NCBI RefSeq assembly: GCF_003852515.1
Contig: NZ_QAJK01000014.1
Coordinates: 1 to 39,117, forward strand
Length of the DNA: 39,117 bases
Reading direction: 5' to 3'
From: Variovorax sp. KBW07
GTDB taxonomy: Bacteria > Pseudomonadota > Gammaproteobacteria > Burkholderiales > Burkholderiaceae_C
Part shown: piece after piece, positions 14,196 through 22,308 of the stretch
Layout: each line of letters starts with the position of its first letter
Numbering within the stretch: the stretch's first letter is position 1
Notes under the pieces: model-generated
What the model was told of the DNA's origin: nothing
What the model saw: the letters and a program-made list of their open reading frames with translations, nothing else
Databases searched by the model: none
Position numbers and translations under genes: made by a program

Positions 14196-16294
14196 GACGC
14201 CGCCGCCGCGGCCTTGGCGGCCGCGCTGTCCTGTGCCTTGCGCGCGAACTCGGCGCGCAGCGCCTTGAGTTTTTCGCGCGGGTCTTCCTTCGTGGTTTCC
14301 TTGTCGAGGCCCATCTCGGCGATGAAGCGGCTCGGCACGCAGGGCACCATGTCTCGGCCCTGCTTGCGCTTCTTGGTCCAGCTCACGGCCAGGCTGCGCT
14401 GCGCGCGGGTAATGCCCACGTACATCAGGCGGCGCTCTTCCTGCAGGCGCTGCAGCGTTTCGTCACTGACCATTTTCTGGCGGCCGTTGTCGTCGTCGAG
14501 CTTGAAGGGCAGCAGCCCCTCGGTCACGCCGATCAGCAGCACGTGCGGCCATTCGAGGCCCTTGGAGGCATGCAGCGTGGAGAGTGTGACCACGTTCTGG
14601 TCCTGCTCGCGCTCGCTGATGGTCGACAGCAGCGAGATGGTCTGCGCCACTTCGAGCAGGCTCTTGCGCTCGGTCTCGTCGTTGTCGTTGGCGCCCGAGG
14701 CATCGTCGAGCGAGCCGCCGGCGCGCTGCGACATCCAGTCGACGAACTCCAGCACGTTGGTCCAGCGCGAGGCGGCGGCGGCTTCGCTGTCTTCGCCTTC
14801 GTACAGGTGGCGCTCGTAGTCGATCTCCTTCAGCCAGTCGAGCATGAAGGTGCGCGAGTCTTCCGCGCCCATGGTGCGGCGCGCGCGGTATTCCAGGTCG
14901 TTGATGTAGCGGCCGAATTCGTGAATGCCTTCGAGCGTGCGCTTGGGCATCACGCTGGGCAGCGAGGGGCTGAACAGCGCGGCGAACAGGCTCAGCTTGT
15001 ACTGGCTGGCGAAGGTGCCCAGGCTGGCCAGCGTGGTGTGGCCGATGCCGCGCTTGGGCGTGGTGATGGCGCGCAGGAACGCCGGGTCGTCATCGTTGTT
15101 GACCCACAGGCGGAACCAGCCGCACAGGTCCTTGATCTCGGCACGGTCGAAGAAGCTCTGGCCGCCCGACACCTTGTAGGGAATCTGCGCCTTGCGCAGT
15201 GCCTGCTCGAAGATGCGGGCCTGGTGGTTGGCGCGGTACAGGATGGCGAAGTCGCGGAACTCCTTGTACTGCTTGCCTTGCGAGGTGGCATCGCCCGCGC
15301 GCAGGCTGACGATGCGCGCCACGGCGCGCTCGGCCTCGTGCAGCTCGCTGTCGGCATCGACGATGCGCACCGGCTCGCCTTCGCCGAGCTCCGAGAACAG
15401 CGTCTTGGGAAACAGCTTGGGGTTGGGGCCGATCACGTTGTTGGCCGCGCGCAGGATGGCGCTGGTGGAGCGGTAGTTCTGCTCCAGCTTGATGACCTTG
15501 AGCGTCGGGTAGTCGACCGGCAGCTTGCGCAGGTTGTCCAGCGTGGCGCCGCGCCAGCCGTAGATCGACTGGTCGTCGTCGCCCACGGCGGTGAAGCGGC
15601 CGTTTTCGCCGGCCAGGGCCTTGAGCACTTCGTACTGCGTGGCGTTGGTGTCCTGGTATTCGTCCACCAGGATGTGGCCGAGCGCGGCCTGCCACTTGGC
15701 GCGCACTTCGGGAAATTCGTGGAGCAGCTTGAGCGGCATGCCGATCAGGTCGTCGAAGTCGACGCTCTGGTAGGCCTGCAGCCGCTCCTGGTAGTGGGCC
15801 ATGACTTCGGCGGTGATGCGCTCGTTGTCGTCCACCGCGATGGCCGCCGCCTGCTCGGCGTTCAGGCCCATGTTCTTCCACTTGCTGATGGTCCACTGCC
15901 AGATGCGCGCGGTGACGGTGTCGGTGGTGCCGCCGGCGTCTTTCAGGATCTTGGTGACGTCGTCGCTGTCCAGGATGCTGAAGGCGGGCTTCAGGCCCAG
16001 CACCGCGCCGTCTTCGCGCATCATGCGCACGCCCAGCGCGTGGAAGGTGCAGACCACCACCTTGCGCGCGTCCTTGCCGATGAGGTCCTTGGCGCGCTCG
16101 CGCATTTCGGCGGCCGCCTTGTTGGTGAAGGTGATGGCCGCGATGCGCTTGGGCTCCAGGCCTGCCTGGATGAGCCGGCCGATCTTGTGCGTGATGACGC
16201 GTGTCTTGCCCGAACCGGCGCCTGCGAGCACCAGGCAGGGACCGTGCATGTAGTTGACCGCTTCTTGCTGCGCGAGATTGAGACCGTGGGACAT
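14192..16294 (-). CDS. rep: ATP-dependent DNA helicase of the UvrD/Rep superfamily
   Basis: This 700-residue superfamily-1A 3'-5' helicase unwinds DNA at stalled forks or during repair. Walker A is AGAGSGKT at 24-31, motif II DEYQD at 211-215, motif III AVGDDDQSIYGWRGA, motif IV LEQNYRS, and motif V/VI VTLSTLHASKGLEWPHV and YVGITRAQ. The start MSHGLNLAQQEAV is the normal start; the open frame continues upstream without protein-like sequence. The tail is Lys/Ala-rich (KAAAAAS). Rep-type rather than UvrD-type is preferred from the N-terminal sequence and size. A TATCAT -10-like hexamer sits at 16353-16348 upstream, in the 144-base gap shared with the divergent AEC transporter gene. Confidence 0.93.
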   Translation of the reverse strand: MSHGLNLAQQEAVNYMHGPCLVLAGAGSGKTRVITHKIGRLIQAGLEPKRIAAITFTNKAAAEMRERAKDLIGKDARKVVVCTFHALGVRMMREDGAVLGLKPAFSILDSDDVTKILKDAGGTTDTVTARIWQWTISKWKNMGLNAEQAAAIAVDDNERITAEVMAHYQERLQAYQSVDFDDLIGMPLKLLHEFPEVRAKWQAALGHILVDEYQDTNATQYEVLKALAGENGRFTAVGDDDQSIYGWRGATLDNLRKLPVDYPTLKVIKLEQNYRSTSAILRAANNVIGPNPKLFPKTLFSELGEGEPVRIVDADSELHEAERAVARIVSLRAGDATSQGKQYKEFRDFAILYRANHQARIFEQALRKAQIPYKVSGGQSFFDRAEIKDLCGWFRLWVNNDDDPAFLRAITTPKRGIGHTTLASLGTFASQYKLSLFAALFSPSLPSVMPKRTLEGIHEFGRYINDLEYRARRTMGAEDSRTFMLDWLKEIDYERHLYEGEDSEAAAASRWTNVLEFVDWMSQRAGGSLDDASGANDNDETERKSLLEVAQTISLLSTISEREQDQNVVTLSTLHASKGLEWPHVLLIGVTEGLLPFKLDDDNGRQKMVSDETLQRLQEERRLMYVGITRAQRSLAVSWTKKRKQGRDMVPCVPSRFIAEMGLDKETTKEDPREKLKALRAEFARKAQDSAAAKAAAAAS

Positions 16295-16438
16295 GGGGGA
16301 GGGGGAACCGGAAAAGGCCGTGGGGAACGGCAGGCGCAAAGCGCTCAATGATACGGGGACCGGCTTCGGCAGCGCTGTCGGAGGGCACCGCCAGAAGCGC
16401 CCCCGCAGGCGCCCCGGTGAGCCAACGACAATCGGGGC

Positions 16439-17476
16439 GTGCTGCCTGTCTTCCTTGTTACTTTCCCTTTCTTTGCGCTGATTGCGGCCGGCTACGGCGC
16501 GGCCCGCGCCCGCATCCTGCCGCTGGACGCCATTCCGGGCCTCAACACCTTCGTGCTGTATTTCGCGCTGCCGTGCATGCTGCTGCGCTTCGGCGCGGGC
16601 ACGCCGATCGGGCAACTGCTCGACGGCAGCGTGGCACTGGTCTGGGGCATTGCCGCGCTGGCGGTGGTGGCGGGCGTGGTGCTGTTCACGCGCAATGCGC
16701 GCATCGGCTGGAACGACGCCGCCTTCGGCGCGCTGGTGGCCGCGTTTCCGAACACCGGCTTCATGGGCGTGCCGCTGCTGGTGGCGATTCTTGGCGCGCA
16801 GGCGGCCGGGCCGATGATCATCACCATCGCATTCGACCTGGTCGTGACTTCGTCGCTGTGCATCGCGCTGTCGCGGCTCGACGGTGCGGGTGGCGCGGGC
16901 CGGCACGGCGCCACGCAGGCGGCGCGCAAGGCGCTGCGCGGCATCCTGGTGAATCCGATGCCGTGGTCGATCCTGCTGGGCGTGCTGTTGTCGGCCATGC
17001 GCTGGCAGCTGCCGGGACCTTTGGCGCGCACCATCGCGATGCTGGCCGATGCCGCGTCGCCGGTGGCGCTGTTCACCATCGGCGCGGTGCTGGCCCGTTC
17101 GGCGCTGCTGGCGCGCGAGCACGGCGCCAGCGCGGCGGTGGCCGAAGCCATGGGCACGGGCCGCCAGCCGGCGCCCAATGTGCTCGGGGCGTCCAGGGCA
17201 CCGTGGCGCGACGTGCTGCCCGTGGTGGTCGTCAAGCTGCTGGTGCATCCGCTGCTGGTCTGGGGGCTGGGGCTCGGCGCCATCGCGCTGGGCCTGCCGC
17301 TGGCGCCCGCGGCGCTGGTGGTGATCGTGCTGGTGGCCGCGCTGCCGAGCGCCAGCAACGTGTCGATGCTGGCCGAGCGCTTCGGCGCTGACAACGGGCG
17401 CATCGCCCGCATCATCCTGTGGACGACGGTGGTGGCGTTCTTCAGTTTTCCGCTGGCGGTCGGGGCGTTGCGCTGA
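16439..17476 (+). CDS. AEC (auxin efflux carrier) family transporter
   Basis: This 345-residue inner-membrane protein belongs to the AEC family of bacterial permeases, which includes MleP-like malate/malonate transporters and exporters of unknown substrates. It has about 10 hydrophobic segments in two halves. Family motifs are LNTFVLYFALPCML near the N-terminus and AAFPNTGFMGVPLL in the middle; the second half has ALPSASNVSMLAERFG. A hydrophilic loop with GATQAARK and another with GTGRQPAPNVLG interrupt the helices. The start codon is GTG at 16439, with only a weak GGGG upstream. It diverges from rep. The substrate is unknown. Confidence 0.9.
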   Translation: MLPVFLVTFPFFALIAAGYGAARARILPLDAIPGLNTFVLYFALPCMLLRFGAGTPIGQLLDGSVALVWGIAALAVVAGVVLFTRNARIGWNDAAFGALVAAFPNTGFMGVPLLVAILGAQAAGPMIITIAFDLVVTSSLCIALSRLDGAGGAGRHGATQAARKALRGILVNPMPWSILLGVLLSAMRWQLPGPLARTIAMLADAASPVALFTIGAVLARSALLAREHGASAAVAEAMGTGRQPAPNVLGASRAPWRDVLPVVVVKLLVHPLLVWGLGLGAIALGLPLAPAALVVIVLVAALPSASNVSMLAERFGADNGRIARIILWTTVVAFFSFPLAVGALR

Positions 17477-17498
17477 GCCTGACCGGGTCACGCAAAGG

Positions 17499-18221
17499 CT
17501 AAGGCGTCAGCACGCCGAGCTTGTACGGGTCGGCATCGGGCAGGCGTTCGCACTTCGAGAAGTCGCGGCCCTGCGTGCCGTCGCAGTAGTAGGTGTTGTA
17601 GACGCGCCCGAACAGCGTGGGGCTGGCGGTGAACAGCACGCCGTGGTCGGGCTGCCAGTTGTCCCTGGCTTGCGCGGGGCTCGGCTCCGCCGGCTTGACG
17701 GGCGCCGGAGCCGGGGCCGGGGCCGACACCGCCGTGACGGCCGCCGCGCCGGGGGTGAAATCGGCCAGTGTCTTGTGGGCTTCGTCGCCGCGCCAGCGCA
17801 CCGCCAGTTCGGCCGCCGTGGGCCTTGCGGCCACCGGCAGCAGGATGCCGTTGACCTGCAGGCCGTAGCCGAAGCGATGCGTCTTGCCGGCCAGGAAGGC
17901 ATAGGCGCAGGCCGCCATGCACTGGCCGCGAACCTCGGTCTGGACGCCGCTCAGGCGAATGGCATCGGCAAAGGCGCCGGCCGCTTCGGCGGTGCCGCCG
18001 AACGAGTCTTCGAAGACCACGGTGCGCACCGTGCCGCTGCCCAGCTGCGCCGTGAAGTCGTCGATGGCGCTGCCGTCGAGCATGCCCGACACCACCAGCC
18101 GGTTGCCCTGCCGATCGAGCTCGGCGGCGGCAACGGGCGTGCCCACTGCGCCTGTGATGCCGGCCAGGCACGCGAGTGACAGAACCGAAAGAACCCAACC
18201 AGAAAGAAATGGCGGTTTCAC
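17499..18221 (-). CDS. Periplasmic ClpP/crotonase-fold-like protein (COG3904-like), function unknown
   Basis: From a GTG at 18221 (AAAGG six bases ahead) this is 240 residues. It begins with a signal peptide (FLSGWVLSVLSLACLAG, ending VAAAE). Residues of about 35-120 read VVFEDSFGGTAEAAGAF, then AIRLSGVQTEVRGQC and AACAYAFLAGKTHRFGYG, the pattern of predicted periplasmic proteins with a ClpP-like fold; the position where many such proteins carry Ser in C-x-SAC holds Ala, so activity is doubtful. A Pro/Ala linker (APAPAPAPV) follows, then a C-terminal segment with two cysteines (YYCDGTQ, KCERLP). An ATG at 18347 or 18308 would give a Cys-rich leader and no proper signal. Function is not known. 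Confidence 0.7.
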   Translation of the reverse strand: MKPPFLSGWVLSVLSLACLAGITGAVGTPVAAAELDRQGNRLVVSGMLDGSAIDDFTAQLGSGTVRTVVFEDSFGGTAEAAGAFADAIRLSGVQTEVRGQCMAACAYAFLAGKTHRFGYGLQVNGILLPVAARPTAAELAVRWRGDEAHKTLADFTPGAAAVTAVSAPAPAPAPVKPAEPSPAQARDNWQPDHGVLFTASPTLFGRVYNTYYCDGTQGRDFSKCERLPDADPYKLGVLTP

Positions 18222-18454
18222 GGCGACCTTTGCGATGAGCGAGCTTGCTTGGAACGCGCAACCCGCGAGGAGTTTCGCGCAGTGACAGCTTGAACAGCGG
18301 CACGGCATGCCGTCAACTGTTTTTTCAGAAATTTTCGGGTAGGACAAAGGGCAGGCCGTAAGTCATAGGACACCCTATTCCTTATGTTGAATGCTTCGGT
18401 TTGCAGAAGCGCTGCTACAGTGGTTGCAAGTCAAAGATGTGAATGGGGAACGCT

Positions 18455-18664
18455 ATGGCAATACTGGTTCGCATCCTGCTGTGGTTGTCCTGGCTCGTGG
18501 GGTCGGGGTGGTTCTGGCATGCCGGCAAGATCGGCACCGCCAGCGCCATCGCGCTGGCCGCGCTCAGCCTCGTCGTGTTCGCGTGGCCCAGCGGCATCGC
18601 CCGGCGCCGCCACAACGAACTGCGCTACGTCGATATGGGCAAGGAACCGACGGGCTACCACTGA
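18455..18664 (+). CDS. Small inner-membrane protein of unknown function
   Basis: This 69-residue protein has two hydrophobic segments (AILVRILLWLSWLVGSGWFW and SAIALAALSLVVFAWPSGIA) separated by a short HAGKIG turn, followed by a basic patch RRRHNELRY, which suggests both termini are cytoplasmic. The start at 18455 is preferred because GGGGAA lies five bases upstream; an ATG at 18443 lacks a site. It stands alone between two minus-strand genes. I do not recognise a family. Codon use looks like a real gene of this genome. Confidence 0.7.
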   Translation: MAILVRILLWLSWLVGSGWFWHAGKIGTASAIALAALSLVVFAWPSGIARRRHNELRYVDMGKEPTGYH

Positions 18665-18753
18665 CCATCGCCGTGTAAGGAATACATGGCGTCACGCGCG
18701 ATACATCGCGATAACGACGGCTCCCGCCGGCCCTGACCCCGCACCCGCTGCGT

Positions 18754-19671
18754 TTAGCTTTCCGGCGATTCCTGGCCCAGCCGCCGGAACTCGTGCCGCT
18801 TCATGACGAGGTAGTCGTTGCGGTCCACTTCGTGCAGTTGCTTTGCATACTGCTCGGTCGCATCGAACCACGCGCCCAGCCGCTGTTCCAGCTGGCCCGG
18901 CGCGGGCGCGTCCAGGTAGCTGTCGATCGCCAGGTAGTAGCGCATGGTGTTGCGTTCCACCACGCCGCGCACGCCACCGATGTAGCCGCCCTGGCCCTGG
19001 GCTCCCTGTGGCGTGAAGCCGACCTTGTCGCTGCCCACCGTGGCCAGGTAGCCCTTCATTGCCAGCCGCGCCGCGGTGCCGTAGGCGTACGCATAGCCCA
19101 GGTGGATGGCCGTCTTGCCGCCATCGGCTGGCGTGGCCTCGAGCACGATGCTGTAGTCGCGCGTGGACAGCGGGCCGGTGTCGGCGTTGAGCCGCACGTT
19201 GAGGTAGTTGGCGTCGGCCTTGCCCACGCGGTAGCTGAAGTCGATCTTCTGCGCATCCGACAGCGGCTGGTCGAACTTGCGACCCACCGCCACCGTCAGC
19301 GCGCCGCCACCGGCCTTGACGGCGCAGTGCTTGGTGTTCAGGTGAAGCATCAGCACCTGGCACCACGCGGCGGGCTCGCGCAGCGCGCTGCTCACGGTGC
19401 TGAAGGGGTGGTCGACCAGCGCGTAGACGTCGCCGCTCAGCCGGTCCGGCGCCTCGTTCGATTCGATCGCCAGCGGCCGCTTGAAGGCGTTGCGCGCCAG
19501 TTGCGGCGCCAGTGCCTGCAGCCTGGCGCGCAGCGCGGGCGCGCCGTCCGCCGCCAGGTCGGGCGAGGCCAGTGCGGCGACGGGCATCAGCATCAGCAGC
19601 GCTGTCACCCACACAATTCCCAGGCGCGCGCGAGGGCCCATGTGCGATGCGGGGTTGGACGATGTGTTCAT
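18754..19671 (-). CDS. Exported protein of unknown function
   Basis: This 305-residue protein has a signal peptide (LGIVWVTALLMLMPVAALA, cleaved near ALASPD) and would be periplasmic or outer-membrane associated. The mature part has an Ala/Leu-rich helix (ALRARLQALAPQLARN), an LTVAVGRKFDQPLSDA segment, alternating beta-like stretches (YLNVRLNADTGPL, IVLEATPADGG, IHLGYAYAYG) and a helical tail (TEQYAKQLHEVDRNDYLVMK). Two cysteines (WCQVL, KHCAV) may form a disulphide. The repeated beta pattern could be a START-like or barrel-like lipid-binding fold, but I cannot assign a family. ATG at 19671 is chosen over 19680. It lies 49 bases behind priA. Confidence 0.75.
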   Translation of the reverse strand: MNTSSNPASHMGPRARLGIVWVTALLMLMPVAALASPDLAADGAPALRARLQALAPQLARNAFKRPLAIESNEAPDRLSGDVYALVDHPFSTVSSALREPAAWCQVLMLHLNTKHCAVKAGGGALTVAVGRKFDQPLSDAQKIDFSYRVGKADANYLNVRLNADTGPLSTRDYSIVLEATPADGGKTAIHLGYAYAYGTAARLAMKGYLATVGSDKVGFTPQGAQGQGGYIGGVRGVVERNTMRYYLAIDSYLDAPAPGQLEQRLGAWFDATEQYAKQLHEVDRNDYLVMKRHEFRRLGQESPES

Positions 19672-19720
19672 GCCGACCACCGTGGCCGCCGCGCCGGCCG
19701 CGCCTTGCAGGACAACCGGC

Positions 19721-21796
19721 TCAGATGCTGTGCGGATCGACGTCGACCAGCCAGCGGATCACGCCCTTGCCCTCGGGCGTGCGCCGCAATTCGTGCAGCA
19801 GCGGCTGCCAGCCCGCGAGCAGCCGCTGCAGCGCGGCGCGCGAGGGGCTTTCGATGAGCATCTGCGCGCGTTCCACATTGGCCACGCGCTGGATGGCCAG
19901 CGGCACCGCCGGGTAGCGCGTGACGAGGTCGGCGCCGGGCAGCTCCTCGGCCTTGTCGGCGGCCATGTTCAGGAAGGCCTGCGCCACGGACTGCTCGCGC
20001 GCGTCGGCCCGCAGCAGCGCCTGGAATGCAAAGGGCGGCATGCCGGCGGCGCGGCGCTCGTCGAGTTGCTGCTGCGCGAACACGGCGTAGTCGTGCCTGC
20101 GCAGCGCCATGAACAGCGGGTGCGGCGCATGGTGCGTCTGGATCCACATCTCGGCCGTGGCGCCCTGCGCCGCAAGGTAGGCGGCGTCGCGGCCCGCGCG
20201 GCCGGCCGATTGCATCAGCAGGCTGAACAGGCGCTCGGGCGCGCGGAAGTCGCTGGAAAAAAGCGCGCCGTCGGGGTTCACCGCGGCCACCAGCGTGATG
20301 CGCCGGAAGTCGTGCCCCTTGGCGATCATCTGCGTGCCGACCAGCACGTCGACCTCGCCCGAATGCACGGCCGCCAGCTGCGATTCGAGCGCGCCCTGTT
20401 TCTTGGTGCTGTCGGCGTCGATGCGCGCAATGCGCACCGCGCTGCCGTCGGGGCGCTTCACGGCCGCGAACAGTTCGGCCAGGTGCTCTTCGAGCCGCTC
20501 GGTGCCGCGGCCCACGGGCGCGATGTCGGGGTTGCCGCAGGCCGGGCAGGCGCGCGGCACGCGCTCGGTAAAGCCGCAGTGGTGGCAGCGCAGCGTGCGG
20601 TCGATCTTGTGGAACACGCGGTAGGCGCTGCAGTGCGGGCACTCGCTTTTCCAGCCGCAGTCGCCGCAGGCCAGCACCGGCGCATAGCCGCGCCGGTTCA
20701 GGAAGATCATGCTCTGCTCGCCGCGCGCGATGCGCTGGCCGATGGCGTCGAGCAGCGCACCCGACAGCACCGTCTTGGGCGGCTGCAGGTTCATGTCGAC
20801 CAGCCGCACCGCGGGCAGTTCGCCGGCGCCGATGCGCGAGGGCATGGCCAGCCGCACATAGCGCCCGCCCGGGTCTTCGCCTTCGGCAGGCCGGCTCTGG
20901 TGCCAGCTTTCGAGCGAGGGCGTGGCCGAACCCAGGATGACCTTCGCGCCTTCGCGCTGGCCGCGCCACACGGCCAGGTCGCGTGCCGAATAGCGCGCGC
21001 CTTCCTGCTGCTTGTAGCTGGGGTCGTGCTCCTCGTCGACCACGATGAGCTTGAGCCCCGGAATCGACGCGAACACCGCCATGCGCGTGCCCAGCACGAT
21101 GCGCGCCGCGCCGCCGTGCGCCGCCAGCCAGCTCGCCAGCCGCTGCGGATTGGTCATGCCGCTGTGCAGCGACACCACCGCCTCGTCGCCGAAGCGCGCC
21201 TTGAAGCGTGCCTCCAGCTGCGGCGTGAGGTTGATCTCGGGCACCATCACCAGCGCCTGCGCCTCGGGGTCGCGCGCCAGCAGCTCGGCCACGCAGCGCA
21301 GGTACACCTCGGTCTTGCCGCTGCCGGTGCTGCCGACCAGCAGGAAGGTGCCGCTCTCGGCTTCGATGCGCGCCAGCACGGCGGCCTGCTCGGCGCTCAG
21401 GGCAATCAGGTTGGCGGCCTCGGCCGTCTGGGCCACCGGGCCGGTCGTCGTCTTGCGCTTCAGGCGCCGCGCCAGCTGCGTGGTCGTCAGGTCGCGCAAT
21501 TGCGGCGGCAGCGCGGCCAGCGCGATCTCGCCGATCGAGCGCTGGTAGTAGCGCGCGGCAAAGGCCACCAGGTCGCGCCAGGCTTCGCCCAGCGGGGCCA
21601 GGCCGTCGAGCGCCGCGCCTACCGGCTTGAGCGCCATGTCGGGCTCGGCGCCCGCCAGCGAGACCGGCGGGTTCCACACCACGCCCAGCACCTCGCGCCG
21701 GCCCAGCGGCACCCGCACCAGCGTGCCGGGCTGCAGCGGTACCGCGCCGGCGTAGCTCAGCAGGTCGCCGAGCGCGGCATGCGCCGGCGTCTGCAC
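19721..21796 (-). CDS. priA: Primosomal replication restart helicase PriA
   Basis: This 691-residue (from GTG at 21796) superfamily-2 helicase loads the replisome at collapsed forks. It has an N-terminal DNA-binding domain (to about 100), Walker A GSTGSGKT at 155-162, DEEH at 254-257, SATPS near 290, eight zinc-binding cysteines (377, 380, 386, 389, 404, 407, 417, 420) and the motif QSAGRAGR. The frame stays open upstream to a TAA at 21923-21925, and AWRLDIAV just before the GTG looks like the missing first strand of PriA. Yet no ATG, GTG or TTG lies in that stretch, so the true start may be a rare codon or the GTG. The annotated start is therefore uncertain. Confidence 0.93.
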   Translation of the reverse strand: MQTPAHAALGDLLSYAGAVPLQPGTLVRVPLGRREVLGVVWNPPVSLAGAEPDMALKPVGAALDGLAPLGEAWRDLVAFAARYYQRSIGEIALAALPPQLRDLTTTQLARRLKRKTTTGPVAQTAEAANLIALSAEQAAVLARIEAESGTFLLVGSTGSGKTEVYLRCVAELLARDPEAQALVMVPEINLTPQLEARFKARFGDEAVVSLHSGMTNPQRLASWLAAHGGAARIVLGTRMAVFASIPGLKLIVVDEEHDPSYKQQEGARYSARDLAVWRGQREGAKVILGSATPSLESWHQSRPAEGEDPGGRYVRLAMPSRIGAGELPAVRLVDMNLQPPKTVLSGALLDAIGQRIARGEQSMIFLNRRGYAPVLACGDCGWKSECPHCSAYRVFHKIDRTLRCHHCGFTERVPRACPACGNPDIAPVGRGTERLEEHLAELFAAVKRPDGSAVRIARIDADSTKKQGALESQLAAVHSGEVDVLVGTQMIAKGHDFRRITLVAAVNPDGALFSSDFRAPERLFSLLMQSAGRAGRDAAYLAAQGATAEMWIQTHHAPHPLFMALRRHDYAVFAQQQLDERRAAGMPPFAFQALLRADAREQSVAQAFLNMAADKAEELPGADLVTRYPAVPLAIQRVANVERAQMLIESPSRAALQRLLAGWQPLLHELRRTPEGKGVIRWLVDVDPHSI

Positions 21797-21992
21797 CGCG
21801 ATGTCGAGCCGCCACGCCAGGGCGGCCGGCGGCGCGCTGGTGCTGCTGTCGTCGGTCGTGTGGGCGCCCGGTTCGGGGGCTGGGCTGGCTTTGGAAATGG
21901 GCGGGCCTGTTGGAAAGGTTTGTTAATGCGACTTTGAGCAACTTCGCTTAAGTCGTTGATTCTTCAGCGCTTTGAGTGTCGTCCAGAGTTTC

Positions 21993-22001
21993 TGTGGATA
22001 A
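21993..22001 (-). promoter_or_regulatory. DnaA-box match
   Basis: The minus strand reads TTATCCACA, an exact match to the consensus DnaA box TTATNCACA. It lies inside the A+T-rich gap between priA and hemE. A match by sequence alone does not prove DnaA binding. Confidence 0.5.
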
Positions 22002-22032
22002 CTTTGTTAACAACCGGGCTCGACACGCTGGC

Positions 22033-22053
22033 GAGCCTTGAAAATCAAGGCTC
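22033..22053. other. Perfect 9-bp hairpin in the priA-hemE gap
   Basis: GAGCCTTGA (22033-22041) and TCAAGGCTC (22045-22053) pair perfectly around an AAA loop. No T-tract follows on either strand, so it is not a standard terminator. It could be an RNA structure in the priA leader or part of a mobile element. Confidence 0.5.
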
Positions 22054-22179
22054 TGGCTGGATTGCCCGGAAAAAAAGCAAAATTCAAATCCTATATAAAT
22101 CAACGACTTAGCGTCGCTATCTCTTTCGTAGCAAAGAGAGGGGTGCCTCGGATAATCTTGCGCAGTGCAACACGGGTTT

Positions 22180-22188
22180 TGTGCATAA
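22180..22188 (-). promoter_or_regulatory. Second DnaA-box match
   Basis: The minus strand reads TTATGCACA, matching TTATNCACA exactly and in the same orientation as the first box 187 bases away. It lies outside the inverted-repeat unit and 121 bases beyond the hemE stop. Confidence 0.45.
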
Positions 22189-22308
22189 GTCATGACCCAT
22201 ATGCTGTTTTTGCGCTTGACAAACGGCTGCGGACCGACTTTCGAGGGCTGGCGCGGCTTGCGCGACGACCGGCCCCGAACGGCCCTGACGGGCTCCCCGT
22301 TAACAGTT

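Larger units (their letters stand above)
21949..22110. repeat. 13-bp inverted repeat enclosing 136 bases; possible MITE-like element
   Basis: TAAGTCGTTGATT at 21949-21961 is the exact reverse complement of AATCAACGACTTA at 22098-22110. Read as 11-bp terminal repeats with a TA on each outer side, the 158-base unit would look like a mariner/IS630-type miniature element. Flanking matches continue for CGC with one gap. There is no transposase. The repeat is seen directly; the mobile-element reading is inference. Confidence 0.45.
21923..22308. other. A+T-rich intergenic region between priA and hemE
   Basis: This 386-base gap carries no convincing gene. By my count positions 21921-22140 are about 45% G+C, while the genes on both sides are well above 60%. 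It holds two perfect TTATNCACA boxes, a 13-bp inverted repeat at 21949-21961/22098-22110, a 9-bp hairpin at 22033-22053, the palindrome TTGTTAACAA at 22004-22013, and a CTCTTT/AAAGAG dyad at 22121-22138. The priA promoter probably lies here too, but no hexamer pair stands out. Confidence 0.8.

Noticed and set aside
18698-18711. CGCGAT/ATCGCG dyad after the small membrane protein, considered as a terminator
   Set aside because: The stem is only six base pairs and no T-tract follows on either strand.
19481-21937. An 818-codon open frame on the plus strand, antisense to priA
   Set aside because: The product is dominated by Arg, Ala, Gly, His and Val without motifs, while the minus strand encodes an unmistakable PriA.
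21948-22193. Possible 81-residue protein on the minus strand in the priA-hemE gap
   Set aside because: Composition is unlike the genome's proteins, there is no ribosome-binding site, and the region looks like non-coding A+T-rich DNA.
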